Shown here: positions 30,936-32,149 of the stretch, piece by piece | Layout: each line of letters starts with the position of its first letter | Position numbering within the stretch: the stretch's first letter is position 1 | From: Candidatus Peregrinibacteria bacterium CG1_02_54_53 | Lineage (GTDB): Bacteria; Patescibacteriota; Gracilibacteria; Peribacterales; Peribacteraceae | Assembly (NCBI GenBank): GCA_001872575.1 | Contig: MNWP01000002.1 | Location: forward strand, 1-32,149 | DNA length: 32,149 nt | Reading direction: 5' to 3' | The notes under the pieces: model-generated | Told to the model about the DNA's origin: nothing | The model's database searches: none | What the model saw: the letters and a program-made list of their open reading frames with translations, nothing else | Position numbers and translations under genes: made by a program

Positions 30936-31931
30936 ATGCATATCCCTCGGAAGAGTCTCGGCACACACCTGTGGTACAGACTTACCAAGGTGTTTTATTT
31001 CGTCGCCGTCGCGATTCTTGTGGCTATCTCGGTTGCCCTCATGTTTGCCGAATTCAATTTTGGTCTTGGTGTGCTGTCGTTCGTTGGTGTGCTTTCCGAA
31101 ATCGTGCGTCAGTTATTTTTCTACGTCGTAACGGGTGAGTTTCTTTCTGCACAGTACAAAGAAAACCTACGGAAACTTTTGAAGCCGCTTGCTGCAATCG
31201 CCGCCGTGGGCATCCTTACCGTAGTTGGGGCCAAGGCGATGGAAATGGTATCTGAATCTAGGTGTTCATCGAACCTTGGAGAATTTGCCCTTTATGAAGA
31301 TGGAAATTGCGGGTGCATCTATGGCTATGAACTTCATGACAATGTTTGTATTAGCAATGATGAGGCTTGTGAGAAGGAATTGGGGAAATACAGCATTTAC
31401 GATGGTGGGATTTGCAGATGTCTCACGAACTACTCGGAACTAAATGGTGTCTGCGTTTTTACTAACGATATTTGTACACAACAATTTGGGGATAATGCTC
31501 ACGCTGTTCCAGGATTGGATAAGTGTGCGTGTGACGATGGATACGTGTGGAACGAAAACAGGGATAAGTGCATAAAGTTCGTTCCGCCTCCTCTAACTGA
31601 AAAGGAGAAATGCGAAAAACAAGGCTACAAAGCGCAGTTCAATGTTATGAGCAATACCTGCGAATGCACGTTCAGCTACGTGAAGATTGATGGCATCTGC
31701 CAGACAGCACCATATTGCGGGGAAAACGCTCATTACGAAGAAGGGAAGAAGTGCGTTTGTGATCCTGGTTTCAAAAGTGAGGGTAGCGAGTGTGTTGATC
31801 CAGGGTGCTCCGTTAATAGCACTTATGATGCAGAAGATGATAAATGCTACTGCAAGGATGGTTACCTAGCGAGGAATGGTCTTCACACCTTTGGGTCGGT
31901 TCGTCGCAGCCCGTGTGCCATACACGGCTAG
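30936..31931 (+). CDS. Membrane-anchored EGF-like Cys-rich repeat protein, possibly truncated
   Basis: Residues 1-110 hold about three membrane helices (VFYFVAVAILVAISVALMF, LGVLSFVGVLSEIVRQLFFY, LLKPLAAIAAVGILTVVGA). From residue 110 there are about six EGF-like Cys units, each roughly C-x(n)-Y..G.C.C..GY....G.C (for example YDGGICRCLTNYSELNGVC). The layout suggests an extracellular, disulfide-rich ectodomain on a multi-pass anchor. The last unit breaks off at CYCKDGY, and the final residues (HTFGSVRRSPCAIHG) are encoded by a palindrome at 31899-31945, so the gene looks truncated at the island edge. It pairs with the lipoprotein gene two bases upstream. Confidence 0.75.
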   Translation: MHIPRKSLGTHLWYRLTKVFYFVAVAILVAISVALMFAEFNFGLGVLSFVGVLSEIVRQLFFYVVTGEFLSAQYKENLRKLLKPLAAIAAVGILTVVGAKAMEMVSESRCSSNLGEFALYEDGNCGCIYGYELHDNVCISNDEACEKELGKYSIYDGGICRCLTNYSELNGVCVFTNDICTQQFGDNAHAVPGLDKCACDDGYVWNENRDKCIKFVPPPLTEKEKCEKQGYKAQFNVMSNTCECTFSYVKIDGICQTAPYCGENAHYEEGKKCVCDPGFKSEGSECVDPGCSVNSTYDAEDDKCYCKDGYLARNGLHTFGSVRRSPCAIHG

Positions 31932-31945
31932 GTGCTGCGGAGAAC
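31899..31945. repeat. Palindrome at the right edge of the accessory region
   Basis: GTTC, CGCAG and CCGTGT pair with ACACGG, CTGCG and GAAC around a GCCAT loop. It overlaps the end of the Cys-rich gene and lies seven bases from the stop of the convergent minus-strand gene; it may be a terminator or another palindromic repeat. Confidence 0.5.
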
Positions 31946-31951
31946 TTCCTC

Positions 31952-32149
31952 TCACGCCGTGTCCATAACCGGGAGCAGGGTGAGTTGTGGTGAAAGGCGG
32001 GGCACGAGATCAGGATCACATTGGCGCTGATCGGCACGCAGGCTGTCTCCGATGTGATCGGCAAGGAGGTACGGCGAGAGAATGTGCGTGTCTCCCTCGA
32101 TGCTGCGGAGCAGGATTTCCCGAAGACTCGCACCGATGGGACGAACGCC
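31952..32149 (-). CDS. 3' end of an unrecognised gene (partial)
   Basis: The minus-strand frame is open from the window edge to a TGA at 31952-31954 and encodes 65 residues such as GVRPIGASLREILLRSIEGD then THILSPYLLADHIGDSLRAD. The composition returns to that of the G+C-richer resident genes, unlike the island. I do not recognise the family. The start lies outside the window. Confidence 0.6.
   Translation of the reverse strand, partial: GVRPIGASLREILLRSIEGDTHILSPYLLADHIGDSLRADQRQCDPDLVPRLSPQLTLLPVMDTA

Overview
The window looks like chromosomal DNA of a Candidate Phyla Radiation (Patescibacteria) bacterium, most probably of the Peregrinibacteria/Peribacteria type. This is inferred from the gene set: giant Cys-rich surface proteins with DUF4215-type repeats and poly-serine linkers, VirB2-like membrane proteins, a short MutY, and compact informational genes. 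TGA is a normal stop here, so the recoded Gracilibacteria/SR1 code does not apply.

Layout. 1-440: the end of an insertion sequence (transposase N-terminus, frameshifted just after its ATG) abutting the last codons of an RNase Y gene and its terminator. 604-10101: two consecutive genes for huge secreted Cys-rich multidomain proteins. 10102-11205 (-): a mutY gene carrying an in-frame palindromic element and lacking most iron-sulfur cysteines. 11296-14654: EF-Tu and an N-terminally extended S10, facing an L32-like/nusB/rnc operon. 14695-17115: a BI-1 family membrane protein, divergent from two genes that each encode three tandem VirB2/pilin-like modules. 17136-22608: alpha-glucan phosphorylase, phosphohexomutase, two small unknown proteins, asparaginase, guanylate kinase. 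22638-23262: a good promoter followed by about 590 bases of consecutive hairpins with no convincing gene, a candidate large structured RNA. 23478-24962: a small unknown protein, a membrane-anchored methyltransferase, palindromic repeats, tRNA-Arg(GCG) and tRNA-Ala(GGC). 24945-31931: an A+T-richer accessory island inserted at the 3' end of tRNA-Ala. It holds a Vsr nuclease, a Cfr10I/NgoMIV-type restriction enzyme, a cytosine-5 methyltransferase, an OLD-type ATPase/nuclease, then a second att-like copy, a DUF4145 protein, a lipoprotein and a membrane-anchored Cys-rich protein. 31952-end (-): the 3' end of an unrecognised resident gene.

How things work together. Most transcription-unit heads have a TANNNT -10 hexamer ending only 6-10 bases before the start codon, so their mRNAs should be leaderless or nearly so. 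Other genes rely on stop/start overlaps or on pyrimidine-rich leaders. I found no convincing Shine-Dalgarno sequence. The restriction enzyme, methyltransferase and Vsr form an R-M-V set, and OLD adds a second probable defence gene. The most novel items are the hairpin-rich RNA candidate, the leaderless architecture, the triple-VirB2 proteins, and the palindromic element that has become part of MutY.
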